Below, piece after piece: positions 45,612 to 58,062 of a DNA stretch of 64,000 nt. The number at the start of each line of letters is the position of its first letter. Position 1 is the first letter of the stretch. A program made the position numbers and the translations under genes. Source of the DNA: Hysterangium stoloniferum (taxonomy: Eukaryota > Basidiomycota > Agaricomycetes > Hysterangiales > Hysterangiaceae); contig WHVD01000024.1 in the NCBI GenBank assembly GCA_015178975.1, forward strand, positions 310,001-374,000, written 5' to 3'. Under the pieces are notes generated by a model, which was not told the origin of the DNA, made no database searches, and saw nothing but the letters and a program-made list of their open reading frames with translations.

Positions 45612-48236
45612 ATGCACATCTCAATTCCTTTGAAGCGTTCACACAGCTTTACTTCAACTATTGCATCACCCTCCGCAGCTCTAAAAGACCGTGTTAGAAG
45701 GCCTGCTTTGTTTGATAAACTTGCTCGTCCGGAAGATCTTGTTCCGCTGTTCAAACATGACGATTGGCTAGGGTGGTCAGGATTTACAGGTCGGTTTGTG
45801 GGTAAGTTCGTTGTATGCGGTGACTGATGCGCGTGTGGGGAATGAAGGCGTGGGGTATGTTGATTAAAAATCACTATATATACCGCTTGTTAATTGCAGG
45901 TAATTTCGGAAGGTACCCAAAATGTGTTCCCTCAGCATTAGCAGATCATGTCGAATCAAACAACTTGCAAGGGCGTATGAAATTCAATCTTTTTGTTGGG
46001 GCATCAGTGAGAGCGAATCTGTATTCCAATAACCCATGCGCTGATCGCATTGATCTGAACGTTCAGGTTGGTCCAGAAATAGAGGATAGATGGGCTCGAT
46101 TAGATATGTTAGATCGTCTCTTGCTTTTTGACTAAGGAAATTTCACGAGGTGTTTTAGGCTAAATCACAGAGCGCCACATCAAGTTGGAAAGTCCATTTC
46201 CAAAGGAATAAATTCGGGGGTATGAATCACTTTATCAAGGCGAGAGCGGTTTTTTCTGACTGATATATATTTTTTCTTTACAGAATATTAATTTTTGTGC
46301 TTTCACTTACTTCTCCGCTATTCTAAAATATGTAACCGATTGATTTTTTTAGTCGATAAGCATTTATCGAGTGCGTGGCCTTTCCACCCCCCGAGGAAAT
46401 ACTCTGACTGTCTCTATCTAGTGTTTCCTCAAGATCTCGCCTATGGATTCTACACGAAAAATAAGGTCTTTCATCTGTTATTATAAAGACTCATATTTAA
46501 CCTAGCATCGCTGACTATGCATGTGTAGAAGCATCCCCCTTACGACAAGCTCGACTGGGCACTCGTAGAAGCCACCGACATAACAGAGGAAGGATTCATA
46601 GTCCCCGGAGCTTCTGTGGGGGCCACACCCGAAATCTTACAAACCTCCGAACGCATCATCATAGAAGTCAATACCCGTATTCCTAGCTTTGAGGGGCTAC
46701 ATGATATCAGTGATTGCCAGGTACCGCCATACAGGCGACCATATGTGAGCTGTCTCCCATTACGATATCGTCCAATCCCGGAACATAAATTCTTCACTAG
46801 CTGATTACGCATCCCTCCTCTCGCATCGGGATGTCCGCCATTCCCATCAACCCTGAGCGAATCTTTGCCATAGTCGAGAGTCGTCTACCTGATAATACAG
46901 GAAGAAATGCCCCAGAAACTGAGGAGTCGAAGGCAATTGCGCAGCACCTTATCACATTTTTTGGGCAGGAAGTTGACTCTAGACGACTTCCTCGGAGCCT
47001 CCTGCCGTTACAGAGTGGAATCGGGAATGTAGCGAAGTATACGAATATATTGGTCCGTTGAGCACGCTGCTCACGGGGGGTTCTTAGTTCTATTATTGGA
47101 GGTCTAGCAGAAGGTCCTTTCAAAAACTTGCGAGCTTGGACCGAAGTGCTCCAGGACACGTTTTTGGACCTATTTGATTCTGGAAAGCTGGATTTCGCAA
47201 CAGCAACGTCTATTAGGTTTTCACCCGAAGGGTATGCAACTAGCGTTGTATCTTTGATCGTCCAAAATTATTGAAATATCCGTTTGACCAGCTTTCAACA
47301 TTTTTACGACAATTGGTCGGACTATAAAGACCGTTTGCTCCTTCGTTCCCAACAGGTATAGTTTGTCATTTTGTTATATCGAAAGAATATGATTAATGTT
47401 TACCAGGTCGCTAACTCGTACGTATCCTTTCTATCTGGGTATACGAAGTGGCATGAACACAAACGTAATACCAGCCCTGAGATTATCCGGCGTCTGGGAG
47501 TCATTGCCATGAATACCCCTCTGGAAGTGGATATCTACGCTCATGCAAACTCAACCTGTGCGCTTGGTTCGAGAATGCTAAACGGTATTGGGTATAAAGA
47601 TACATTTAGGCGATATATCATTTACTCACCTGATATTTAGTGGTTCAGGTGATTTCCTACGTAATGCCAAATTGTCCATTGTCCATACCCCTTCGAGGTA
47701 CTTGAATCAATCTTTCAGCTCATGTTATGATGTTAATTGGTGGTTAGTCGACCTTCTAAGGCTGACCCGACTGGGATTTCTTGTATTGTTCCATTCGCCA
47801 GTCACATTGACCATACTGGTAAACTTCTCTAGTCTTTCATTCATTCATTGATGACGACGATTTTCAACGACAGAGCACGATCTAGACGTCATCGTCACCG
47901 AGCAGGTGTCCCTATATCATTCTTGCGCTTAATGTAAAGCTTAACTCTAGGCAGGGGTTGGCGGATCTGCGTGGCCTTTCGCCACGAGAGAGGGCGCCAG
48001 TAATAATTGAGAAATGCGCACACCCACACTACAAAGATCTTTTGATGGAGTTAGTACTTTGCGTGGTGGTTCTTCGGTGTTTCGTATTAATATGCGTTTC
48101 TAGATATTATGAGCGCTCTCTACATGAATGCCTAGCACGCGGATCCGGGCATGAGCCTCACAACTTGCGGAATGCTTTCAAGATGCACCTGAATTTTCAA
48201 GAGAAAGGCACGATGAAAGTAGACAGCTGGGACTAG
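45612..48236 (+). CDS. ACH1: Acetyl-CoA hydrolase / CoA transferase
   Basis: Mitochondrial enzyme that hydrolyses acetyl-CoA or moves CoA between succinyl-CoA and acetate; it links acetate and propionate handling in fungi. It starts [20 protein letters not shown], which looks like a basic, serine-rich mitochondrial targeting leader. Then [104 protein letters not shown] and the glutamate-bearing [16 protein letters not shown]. Further on are [31 protein letters not shown] and the C-terminus [11 protein letters not shown], stop 48234-48236. About a dozen short introns. No lesion found. Confidence 0.92.
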
Positions 48237-48409
48237 GTGATTGATGAAATTGAAAAGAGTGTGGCATAAGCAGGTTTTATATTTTTACTGTTTACATATA
48301 AGATAAAAACTTCAATTTCAAAGTGAATGCAAGTATTTTAGAGCAAGGAATCCAGAGAGGTTGGGGGGTTAGGCGCCTCCCGCTTGACGCCTTCTCTTCC
48401 AGTTAAGGC

Positions 48410-49318
48410 ATGCCCGATCCGCAGGTTCTCGAACATCCTGCATTAGAAGCCGCCCACGATAGAAGCTCATTACCCAATACCATACCGAGCGTAGTGAGGG
48501 TGACAGACTTTTCGTCTCTTAATTACTGGGAACATCGATTTTCTTCCGAACCAGCGTTCGAATGGCTTCAACCTTCTTCATATCTTTTACCGACATTAGC
48601 CTCTGAACTTCAGGTGATTGTAGCATTATTATCAATATTAAACGAGAGTTCATTAAATTTGTTTTTATAGTCAATGCGGGAGCAGCAGAATGAGTTGGCC
48701 ATTCTACACACTGGTTGCGGTTCTAGTGACTTATCAAACCGGCTCCGTCAGCTTTGCACTGCTGGTGAACACGCCAAACATCAAACCACGATCCTAAACG
48801 TTGACTTCTCGTCCCGGGCCATAAAAATTGGCCAAAGTCGTGAATTAGAAGCCTTTGGTGAACAAACGGCCAAGGGTATGTGCTGGGCCGTCGTGGATTT
48901 ACTGCACTGGGGGTCTTTGCGCCAAGCCTGTGCAGAAGTCGGAAAACGTCAATTTGACTTAATCGTCGAGAAATCATGCACGGACGCGATCGCATGTGGA
49001 CCAGATGTCGAACTCCAGGAGCTTCCCGAGGACGGCGCTGTGTCGTCGTCACCACAACTGCTAGCCCCCGAAGTCGTCATGGCAGTATACCTGGGTCGTG
49101 TGACTAATCCTGGTGCGGCATGGATCGCATTATCATACTCTGCAGAAAGGTTCGATTTCTTAAAAGATCGCTGCCAGTTCGCCAGCTCCATATGGACGAT
49201 GGAAAAGGTTGAAAGAGTATCAACCGAAGACCACACCGAAGCTAGGGCTGACTTGATTGTACATCGGCCAGAAATATCGCATTTCATGTACACGATCAGA
49301 AGAAAACCCTTGTTATAA
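48410..49318 (+). CDS. Class I SAM-dependent methyltransferase, METTL13/EEF1AKMT-like
   Basis: Two exons, 48410-48613 and 48671-49318, giving 283 residues. The N-terminal FSSLNYWEHRFSSEPAFEWL is the typical lead of this family, followed by motif I ILHTGCGSSDLS for SAM binding, an acidic strand end in ILNVDFSSRAI, and FDLIVEKSCTDAIACG, which corresponds to the FDxVxDKGTLDA motif of METTL12/METTL13 relatives. The glycine-rich loop is slightly unusual (GCGSSDLS). Characterised relatives methylate lysines or the N-terminus of eEF1A; whether this one does is inferred only. It starts 173 bp after ACH1, same strand. Complete. Confidence 0.8.
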
Positions 49319-49806
49319 GCTGCCTTTTTTTTGAAGAAATAAAATAAACTATTTCAAGCGCCAAAAAATATACTTAGTCAGGTTAGGTAACTTTAAATGT
49401 AAAACTAAATTGAATCTAAATATGCATCGTGATCAAGTTTCGACTATGCACACAAATTTTACATAGCTGCCATTAGTATTGAGTGGTCGATGCACTGAGT
49501 CTATGTTGTCGGTGGCATACTTGCTAGTCTGCATACGTGTTATGGTTGTGGCCGAGCTTTCTAAAACCAGTTCTGTTCATTAGGCCTAATGTGAACTACA
49601 GAATGCACTCGCGGCTAAAGATAGACAGCCGTTTCAATTTCCAAATTGATATCATATATAAAGGCTAACTTTGACTTCAAATAATTCAATTCTTTGTGTC
49701 AAATTTTCAGGGGCGGGGAAGCTTTGGTTTTGCTGGCTCTTCTATCCCCTCTTGCTATAAAATGATAGGCATCGTTTTGAAGCTAGCTTAGACCTGCTTG
49801 CCCAGG
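49319..49806. other. Spacer upstream of GMC 2
   Basis: About 490 AT-rich bases with no gene recognised. It holds the methyltransferase 3' end and the GMC 2 promoter. A TATAAA-like word (CTATAAAATG, 49755-49764) stands about 45 bp before the ATG and could be its core promoter. Confidence 0.45.
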
Positions 49807-52375
49807 ATGATCAGGACTGGTGTTATTACGGTCGCTCTTGTCTCGTACTTTTCAATCAGTCAAGCATATGATTATGTCGTAGTTGGAGGAGGAACTGCGT
49901 ATGTTTCCTTATTGTTGCCGGGATTATTTCCTTCTTACTTCGAGACAGAGGTCTAACTGTTGCAAACCGTCTTTCCGAAGATCAAACAGTGACTGTCGCC
50001 GTAGTTGAAGCTGGACCTTATGCAGAGCAGCTACCAGAGGTATATTTATGCACTGCGCCAAACGTTCCGTATACCGATCTTTGTTAGGTTTATATACCAG
50101 GGTTGGCAGGCACCGGTCTGGCAGCGAATGAATTGGTATACCAATATCCAACTATTGAACAGGTCAATCTAAATGAACGGAAGTTGAGTATCAAGGCAGG
50201 AAAGGCTCTTGGTGGCTCCACGATTGTGAACTCTATGATATTTGTATATCAATGATCCCCTGTCTGTCTTTTATCCATCCCACTTACTCTTTCCAACCCA
50301 ACAGACTCGCGCCTCACGGATGCAGTACGACGCATGGGGGTCACTAAACAACGATCAAGAGTGGAACTGGGATGGTCTCCTGCCATTTTTCAAGAAAAGC
50401 GAGATTTTCACGCCTCCCAACGCGTTCCAAGTACAAGCTGGTGCTACCTACGAGCCCTCAGTGCATGGATTTAACGGGCCAATCAAAGTTGGCTTTCCTA
50501 ATTATTTTTTCAACCAGTCGAAGATGTGGCGAGAGGCATGCAATAAATTAGGGATACGAAACTCCCCAGATCTGGCTGATGGGGATCCGCATGCTGTGGG
50601 TATAAATTCTAATTCCCTCGACGCTGCTGCGAACAGAAGGTGAACAATGCACGTCACATGATGGTGATAAGCTCACATGCTCCTGTTGATTAGATGCTCT
50701 GCCGCCTGTGCATACTACACTCCGATCGCGTCAACGAGACCAAACCTAACGATCATCTATAATGCCACAGTTTCGCGTATCATCTGGAGTAACACAACAA
50801 ATGGCGGTCAAATAGTTGCTCAAGGCGTTGAATATGTACAGAACGGACATACGGTTTCTATTAGTGCTGAAAAAGAGGTCATCGTGTCTGCAGGAACCAT
50901 CGGTACTCCAAAAGTGCTCGAGCTATCTGGCATTGGTAATTCAACGTGAGTCGGTGACCATCGGAACATTGGCGTGATTTCACGCGTAAAATTGTCACCT
51001 TCTTTCCAGAATTCTAAAAGCAGCAGGTGTAGAACCGGTCTTGGATCTTCCATCTGTCGGGGAAAATCTCGCTGGCAAGTCGTCTGGCTGTTTCACTACT
51101 ACCGTCCTCATATTCTCAACTGCAGATCACGTCCATGGCTGGGTAACTGCCTTCACGAATATGACGTGAAATGCCCTTGTTTGTACCATGATACCTATGT
51201 TTCTGACTATGTTCAACAGAACAACTAAGGACCAACTCAAATTAAATAAGACGCTGATGCAGGAACAATTGGACTTATGGAACGCAAATCAAACAGGTAC
51301 GCTTCCATTCATCTACACATACGGCATACGGACGTTCTCTATGCTGATAACTACGGCAGGAATGCTCTCCGCTGCTTCACGATCATTGGGACTATTCTCG
51401 TGCACCGACTTATTAACCTTTGACGAGTTGGCTGACTTGACAGCCTCGGCTAGGCGTACTCTAACGTCGACCGCTGCAAGATACTCGAACGGAAATCCTG
51501 CACTAGCCGCCGGCATTAGTGCGCAGCTGACGAAGCAGATAGATATGTACTCGCAAGAAATACAGTTGCCGATGGAGATTAACTTGGGTATGGCTTTTCC
51601 TTAATGCAAAGTGCGCAACCACGGCTGACTGACAACTCCCTCAGAACCGGGATATTCAGGTACTCGCATGCATTCCGTAGCGTTCGCCACATCGCTGATA
51701 GCGCACAAGGGCCGACCAGCTTCGACGACCGGCCCAAGACAACATACACGTCCATAAACGCCGTGCTCTACACGCCCCTGTCGCGCGGCAGAACGCACAT
51801 CACAACCTCGGACCCTGCAGCCTTCCCGGCTTTGGACCCTAACTATTTCGACCACGTAGTGGACATCGCCGTGCACGTGGCGGGGATCAAACTCGCCCGC
51901 TTGATGCTCCAGACGCCCCCCATGGACAGCATCTTCGCGGGCGAATTCGAGCCGGGGCGGAATATCACGACAGATGCGCAGATTGCGGCTTGGCTGAAGA
52001 GCACAGTCGGGTCGGACAACCATGAAGTTGGGACGGCGGCGATGATGCCCCAGACGCTTGGGGGTGTGGTTGGGACGTCGTTGAAGGTGTATGGAGTGTA
52101 TAATGTTCGTGTTGTGGGTATGTCAATTTGTTATTTATTTCTGCCGTTGTTCCTGCGGTGTGACCTGCCGTTTAGATGCATCCGTAATACCCTTCCCGCT
52201 GAATGCCCACATAGTACGTCCGCACTTGTATCTTTCCGCCGGCCATACTTTACTATCTATCCAGGCATCTACTGTGTACGCTATAGGAGAAAAGGTGAGG
52301 CTTCCACATTGCCTGCACCGGATGTAGTCTAAAACGAATATCTAGGCCGCAGATATGATTAAACGAGGGGTCTGA
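49807..52375 (+). CDS. Secreted GMC oxidoreductase 2 (aryl-alcohol oxidase-like)
   Basis: FAD enzyme, paralogue of the gene at 30680-33224, sharing exon plan and long near-identical stretches (LPFFKKSEIFTPPNAFQ). It opens with a signal peptide (MIRTGVITVALVSYF to ISQA) and YDYVVVGGGTA. Signature 1 is GKALGGSTIVNSM, signature 2 SAGTIGTPKVLELSGIGNS. NLADHVHGW follows after an intron with a GC donor (51075-51125). A 15-nt exon (51645-51659) codes for EPGYSG as in GMC 1. The likely catalytic histidines are in SDNHEVGTAAM and PFPLNAHI; the last exons read STVYAIGEK and AADMIKRGV, stop 52373-52375. Unlike GMC 1 it keeps the full ADMIK tail. Complete by eye; substrate unknown. Confidence 0.87.
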
Positions 52376-53131
52376 TCATCGTAGCCTGTCTTGTTACCTC
52401 GTGGGAGAATTTTGCAGTTGTGCGTCATTTGGTCGTTAACTGGTTTTTGCCGTGGGCCATTTCGGCTTGATTTTGGATAACAATGATAATATAGTTGTCA
52501 AGTAACTGTGGATATATATAGTAAATGAGCTTTGGTTAATAGAGAGTATTTGCAACTAATATCGCTTATCAGTCATACATGCGATCGTTTTGGGCGATGG
52601 AGGCAGTGTGTTTTGTTCACGCAACAAGTGAAGGTGCTGTGGTTAGAGTCATTCGTCAACCATATCCAATCCATTTTGTATGTACCTTTGACCGTCTCTT
52701 CAACCTGAAGCCCATGTACATACACCTCGAATTTTCATTATCATAAGCGAATAAGCGCATTTCTGAAGAACACGAACGGCACTTTTCCATGCGATCTACT
52801 TCAACAAAAATACATAATAATAGCAATAAAACCCGGCAACATCTCTACCAGTTTCTCAACACGACTACAAGTCAAATCCACACATTCGACCGGCCTATAT
52901 ATAGGCTAAAATAAAATCGTCTCTCCCAATCAGACCAAAAAAAAAGACGAAGAATATAACATAACAACAATAATTACTGGGCCGTTTATTGGATAATATG
53001 ATGGATAGAGTGGACGGCGTGTTCAAATACACCACACCTCAAGGTGAAACGAGAGACTTGAAAAACGCAGACAGGGAGAAATTATGAATATTCATCATAT
53101 CGACTCTGCTCGCTTTCGTGCTTTTTTTTGA
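52376..53131. other. Convergent 3' spacer between GMC 2 and HPC2
   Basis: About 750 bases between two genes that point at each other. AT-rich, with an A9 run near 52940 and no recognisable gene; short frames are unsupported. It should hold both 3' UTRs. Confidence 0.5.
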
Positions 53132-55391
53132 TTACAGATACTGAAGAAAGGCGGGCAATAAAGGTAAGGGGTGTGAAAGAATAGGTCTAAATGAACGGGA
53201 CATACTATCGCGAGAGATATTTCCAGAGGTCATCCAGCCATCAGGGAACGCAGAGATTATCTATTTTGGGACGAATTGAGATAAACTTTAAAAAATTAAA
53301 ACTGAACACTCATGCTCACCTTTTGATACAAGCCCTTGCGCATCCCCTGCTCACTCACCGAGTCAGGGCTCCCTTCTAATTGGCTAGTCACAAACACACA
53401 GCCATCAGCCACATACGCCCACACCCACCCACACAGACACGCACTTTTTCTCGTTCGTCAACCTCGAACACTCATTACTAAGGCAATACAACTCCCAGAA
53501 AATGTCCTTCATGGGGTCTGTCAAGCGATACTTCTTGGGTGGCTCTTTTTCATGCAGGTCCTCGAGCTTCTTGGCGGCTTTTGGGTCTTTGGGGGTGCCG
53601 TCGCCGGCTGGAGTGGGACTATCCCGCTAACGGAGGGATTATTGTAAACAGGGGTGGTGAGAACGGGATGGCGGCGGCATACGTACGTCGTTCTCGTCCC
53701 CGTTCGCGCTGGGCTCTGCAGATGCGGACGATCCCTTTGTTGTTGCGAGATCGGCATCGTGCCGTCCTATGCGTTCGCCTATGTACGAGAGAGAATAGTA
53801 AGGACGATAGGCACAATATATAATGCAGCCTTAATTACGCCAGTTTAGCACGTTGCGCTCCCATTCCGCCTGGGCTTGTTCAAAGCCACCGTCCGCCAAT
53901 GCCTTGAGCTCCTCCAGAAGCACATCCTGCCGTGCGACGAGAAGCATATGATGGTCGTGGTAGACCAATCGCTTGATCAATTTCTGTACGAACACCCCCA
54001 TCAGGACACGTCGATGCATGAAAGACGAGCGGCACAAACCGTCATCGTAAACTTGTTATACGGGAACAGCTGAGGCATCCTCGCAAAGAAGTTGTCGTTA
54101 TACTCTCCCTGCACGATAGCCTGCAGCGCGAGTTGCTGCAGTTTCGGCTTGAGTGGCGGCGGGAACTTGCCCTTGACTTCGAAGGACTCCTGGGCGATAG
54201 CGACTTTGAGCGCTTCGATGCTCGCTTCCAGCTCATCACTGAAGGCCTTCAGCTGCACCTTGCGGCGTTTCTTGGATCCGTCGCCGCCTGCGGTGCTGGG
54301 CGGCGTGCTGTGCTCCTTTCGCTTGAGTGTTGAGGGCTTGTCCTCGTCGTCGAGAAGCGCGATGGGCGAGTCTCGGGTGCCGTCTTGTCCGGAGGCTGGG
54401 GACAGACGCGACGGAGGCCGTGTTGGGTTTGATATTGATGCGGGGGCAGTATGTGACAGTGGCTTTATGCTTGCCGCTGCGGCGCTCGTGAGGACAAGGG
54501 GATGTTTCGACCGGGGTCTTTTCGGCGACCTGGGGGGAAATGTGATGGTGAGACAGCGGAAGGATATGGGGTATCGTGACATACTTGTCTTTGAGAAGTG
54601 CAACTTCACCGCTAGAAACGTAGAAGCCTTGTTGCTTCGTTTGAGCAAAGTGGGTCCGGTCGTCAATCGCGAGTTCGGAGTCATCGATGAAGGGGTCAGC
54701 TAGGTCGTAATCGGCATTGCGGGCCTGTGTTGTTAGGGTTAGATGTTAAGTCAACCATGTAGAGACGTAGGAAACTGACACGTTTGCTTTTGGCTTTTGG
54801 CTTGGGCTTTGCTTGACCTTGACCCTCATTCTCACTGTCGTCGTCACTGTCGCTAGTGTCGCGTTTGACCGGCGGTGGGGTGGGATTACGCTGACCAGTC
54901 TCCAAGGCCAGGCCCGATACATCTATTTCATAATGGTCTGGACCACCTAAGGTAATGTCGAGACGGACAGTACGTAAAGGGGGCGCTTGTGGAATTGGCA
55001 CTGGTGAGGGAGAGCGAGATTTGCGCTGTTTTGTTGACTTGGGCTTTGGATAGGTTGGTGGGAGGACCGTGGATGTAGAAGCCTCGGCTTGACTGGGATG
55101 ACTATCAATTACAGTGTCTGTTTGAGGAGGAGGCGCCTGTACAGATGCGGAGCGTGATTTGGAGTCGGCTTTGAGAGTCCGTCCATTGGCGACAGCCTCG
55201 ACTGCGGCGACCTCCTCGTCTTCAATGGCCCTTTCTTGTTCCATAGTGTCTAGAGGTGGAGAAGGGGTACGGTTACCACTACGAGAAGAAGCGGAAGCGG
55301 TAGGAGAAAAAGGCGGCGGAGTGCTGGCATGGGCATGCTCCTCGACAGCAGCGTCGTGAGCGTCTGGCATTTCGACGTCTTTATCAGACAT
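53132..55391 (-). CDS. HPC2: HIR complex subunit Hpc2 / ubinuclein family
   Basis: Nuclear subunit of the HIR/HIRA histone H3-H4 chaperone, used in replication-independent nucleosome assembly and histone gene repression. It starts MSDKDVEMPDAHDAAVEE and has a long low-complexity Ser/Pro region. The Hpc2-related domain follows as NADYDLADPFIDDSEL in the second exon (near 54700), the part that contacts the Hir subunit. A basic stretch KKRRKVQLKAF precedes the ubinuclein middle domain (FPPPLKPKLQQLALQAIVQG, ARMPQLFPYNKFT). C-terminal pieces are LIKRLVYHDHHMLLVARQ, PPKKYRLTDPMKDIFWELY, SEQGMRKGLYQK and IISAFPDGWMTSGNISRDS, with the stop at 53132-53134. Seven or more exons, all in frame by eye. 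A 203-codon top-strand frame over it is a shadow. Confidence 0.85.
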
Positions 55392-57250
55392 GTCGAATGG
55401 ACTAGTCTACAGCCTTAGAAGACGAAAAAATAAGAAATTTATTTAGAATTTATTTTTTGAGGATTTAGAGAAAGTTGGCCGGAAGTTCTGAGACGGCGTG
55501 CAAGTTCTGAGGGGAGTGTGATGGCTAGCTGAAAGTTCCGAGTGTAGCGTTTGACCCCCAAACGAATTGGCTCTCCGCAACCGATGATGATTTTACTATT
55601 ATCGCCCGCCAACCCTCTTCCTTTCCGGTCGCAGCCATATCATCCCGCCAGCGCTTCACCTCGGAACTTCTGCTGCAGCTGCTTTGCTTTTAAGGTGTCA
55701 TTTTATCAACACAAGTGTACTGGGGAATATTCCACAACTTCGCGACCAACTGGATATTATTATTCCCAGTCACGTAACATATTACCAGAGGGGTAGACAA
55801 ATCGGACGATCAATCGCCCATATCTGAAACTATATTTATGGTTATACTCGATTCAATTTCGCAGTGAACACTTTGTGTACAATGTAAGCAACGAGAGTAT
55901 TCCTCGTCAAGCCAAGGCATATTTTTTTGTAATGGGTGCATAAACTACCAGCACAAGGCATCCAACGAGCTGTCTTGTTTTTGTCCTGTTCTGATTCGGG
56001 ATCTTGCGCGGACTACGGCTTTTCGCGAGACACAAACCCTATGTATATCCAAGCCAGAGCTTTTTAAAATCTCAAGCTTGGCCATGCGATAAACGGGGAG
56101 ACTGGCGTCTATTGCAGCGCAGTTCTGGGGAACACTGGTGGCCTGCTGTACCCCTTACTCTGCCACGGCATCAGCAGATTCCAAGCCGGACCAGCACGCC
56201 TGTTTCATCTCCACTGGAACTTCTGCTTATGTAAATTGGTAAGACTTGCAGTCATTGGACTGTCATATTTTCATTGGACTGTCATATTTTCATTGGACCG
56301 TATTCTAGATGTAATATTTCTACTGTGCCTGACACTGCGTTTTAATCATCACGGTGGATTGACAAGACTGACAGCTCACTGGCAATACGTCGGGGACTTC
56401 TTATCTCAGGGCCGTGCAATACGAAAAACTAATATTTGGCTGGCTGAACGAATATCCCGGTCCGTGACTGATATCATTCAAGGTATCAATCCCAGGATTC
56501 AGACATACGTCTTAATAATCCCCACTGATCAGGAAACGGGGATTCGCTAGTGTGCATTATACTATAAATAGTACCCGAATCTCTGCTAGCGGCCCAGGAA
56601 TTTTTATGGTGTGCAATCATGCTCTCAGAAATCTAACTGTCGTTTTAAAGCATTGCATTCCTTCGAAAATATTGTGAACGAACACGGCCCATCTTCAAGT
56701 CTGTTCACACTACCAGGGACACATCAGAAAATGAGGCTTGCAGTTCGTGGCACCCCATCTCCGACTCTTTGGGGCCGCCAGAACCTGCCGGCTCCCTCTT
56801 GATTTCACAACTATTTAACACCTGCATGCACCGTGGCTGGCCTTGCGCCACACTACTGCAACCTATCTTACAGCAGTACGCTACTTGCCCCAGTGGCAGG
56901 CTTGTACCCTCAGAAATCTAGCTGCAGAATTTACGTAGCAATTTCTATGACATGTTTATCGCTGTGTGCGCGATATCATTTTGGCCTTAGTATAAACTGG
57001 TATTTTTATTGTTAGGTAACCGTATTCCCCATTTAGTCAAAAGTATATTTGCTCTAGCAAAAATCTATTACAGTTGACTCCCTCTTGACCCATACCTCTG
57101 ATACCTCATACTCCCTTAGACTCCATAGGTTTTTGGAATGACGGAGTTGGTATGCAGGGAATTTTGGTCATAACCCATAACTCTCTGATACCCAATACCC
57201 CATAGCTGTTGTTGAGCAAAACCCATACATTTTGATCAGTATTTTTAGTC
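55392..57250. other. Long spacer with a short tandem repeat
   Basis: No gene recognised; frames here are short and lack family resemblance. At 56252-56299 a 19-bp unit TCATTGGACTGTCATATTT is repeated about 2.5 times. Around 57080-57230 words of the type ACCCATA recur (ACCCATACCT, ACCCATAACT, ACCCATACAT) and lead into the transposase relic; this may be its degenerate 5' or terminal region. Confidence 0.45.
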
Positions 57251-57359
57251 CATCCTTGCATGTCTGGTCACACAAACACCCTTCTATGTTGGGTTGGCAT
57301 GCCTTTTGCATATAAAAGGGGTAAAATAAAAAATTTGATGATTTTTGTTGGAATCTTGG

Positions 57360-57775
57360 CTACATTGTCACAACCAAGTGACACAAACCCAATCCAAATT
57401 GAGAAACGGGTGGAGGCCACTTTGGATGAATTGATATCAACTGGGGTGCTCCAGGCGAACAACAGAATAGATATTAAATCACTCCTCAACCCAGTAGCCG
57501 AGTCTCAGGTGATTGATAAGACAACAGATGAAGAAATTTATCAGGCTGTTGTGGATTTGAGGCAGGCACATGAAAACAGCATCATTAATGGTGGAGATAA
57601 TGATGCCGAAGATGATGGTCCTGTTGAAGATTGTCCTACGCGTCGCGAGGCTTCAGGCAACATTGGTCATCAACAGATTCAACGATCCTGTCGCAACTGT
57701 AGTTCAGCTCAGGAAAATTCTATTGAATTTTGGGAGTCTATTTTTAGTACCTCCTTGGAACCCCATACCATAGCT
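57360..57775 (+). pseudogene. C-terminal relic of a pogo/CENP-B-like DDE transposase
   Basis: One frame reads EATLDELISTGVLQANNRID, then TTDEEIYQAVVDLRQAHENS and GGDNDAEDDGPVEDCPTRREA, which is the acidic tail seen after the DDE domain of pogo/Tigger-like transposases in Agaricomycetes (family placement from memory). At about 57650 the reading moves to another frame: RLQATLVINRFNDPVAT, then RKILLNFGS, the usual closing helix. So there is at least one frameshift, and the catalytic DDE domain and DNA-binding part are missing. Dead fragment. Confidence 0.6.
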
Positions 57776-58062
57776 CCTGGCCATAACGGAAGGATGTTGA
57801 CTGTAAATCTACTTTCAAAATCGGCATCAAAAATTGGTCATAACGGATCACGCCTCGGGTGATATCATAATATGTGGTCTACCGATCTGACATATTTGCT
57901 CAGATCGAAGTTCATTTACTTACGCGAGGTCTAAGCAGGGTATACATAGAGCTTCCTACGGCATTCACTTCAGTACCCGCGACCGACCATTATCAATCAT
58001 CGTCTTTTGTTATCTCACCCCAGTACTCGATCGTCCCGATTTTTTAACCAACTTGAACCCAC

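Noticed and set aside
48723-49293. Bottom-strand frames of 110 and 114 codons
   Set aside because: Shadows of the methyltransferase gene on the top strand.
54092-54703. 203-codon top-strand open frame
   Set aside because: It lies antisense to HPC2, whose bottom-strand frame has the Hpc2 and ubinuclein motifs; the top frame has none.
57260-57862. Single intact 200-codon gene
   Set aside because: The family-like reading changes frame near 57650, so the long open frame joins transposase-like and random sequence.
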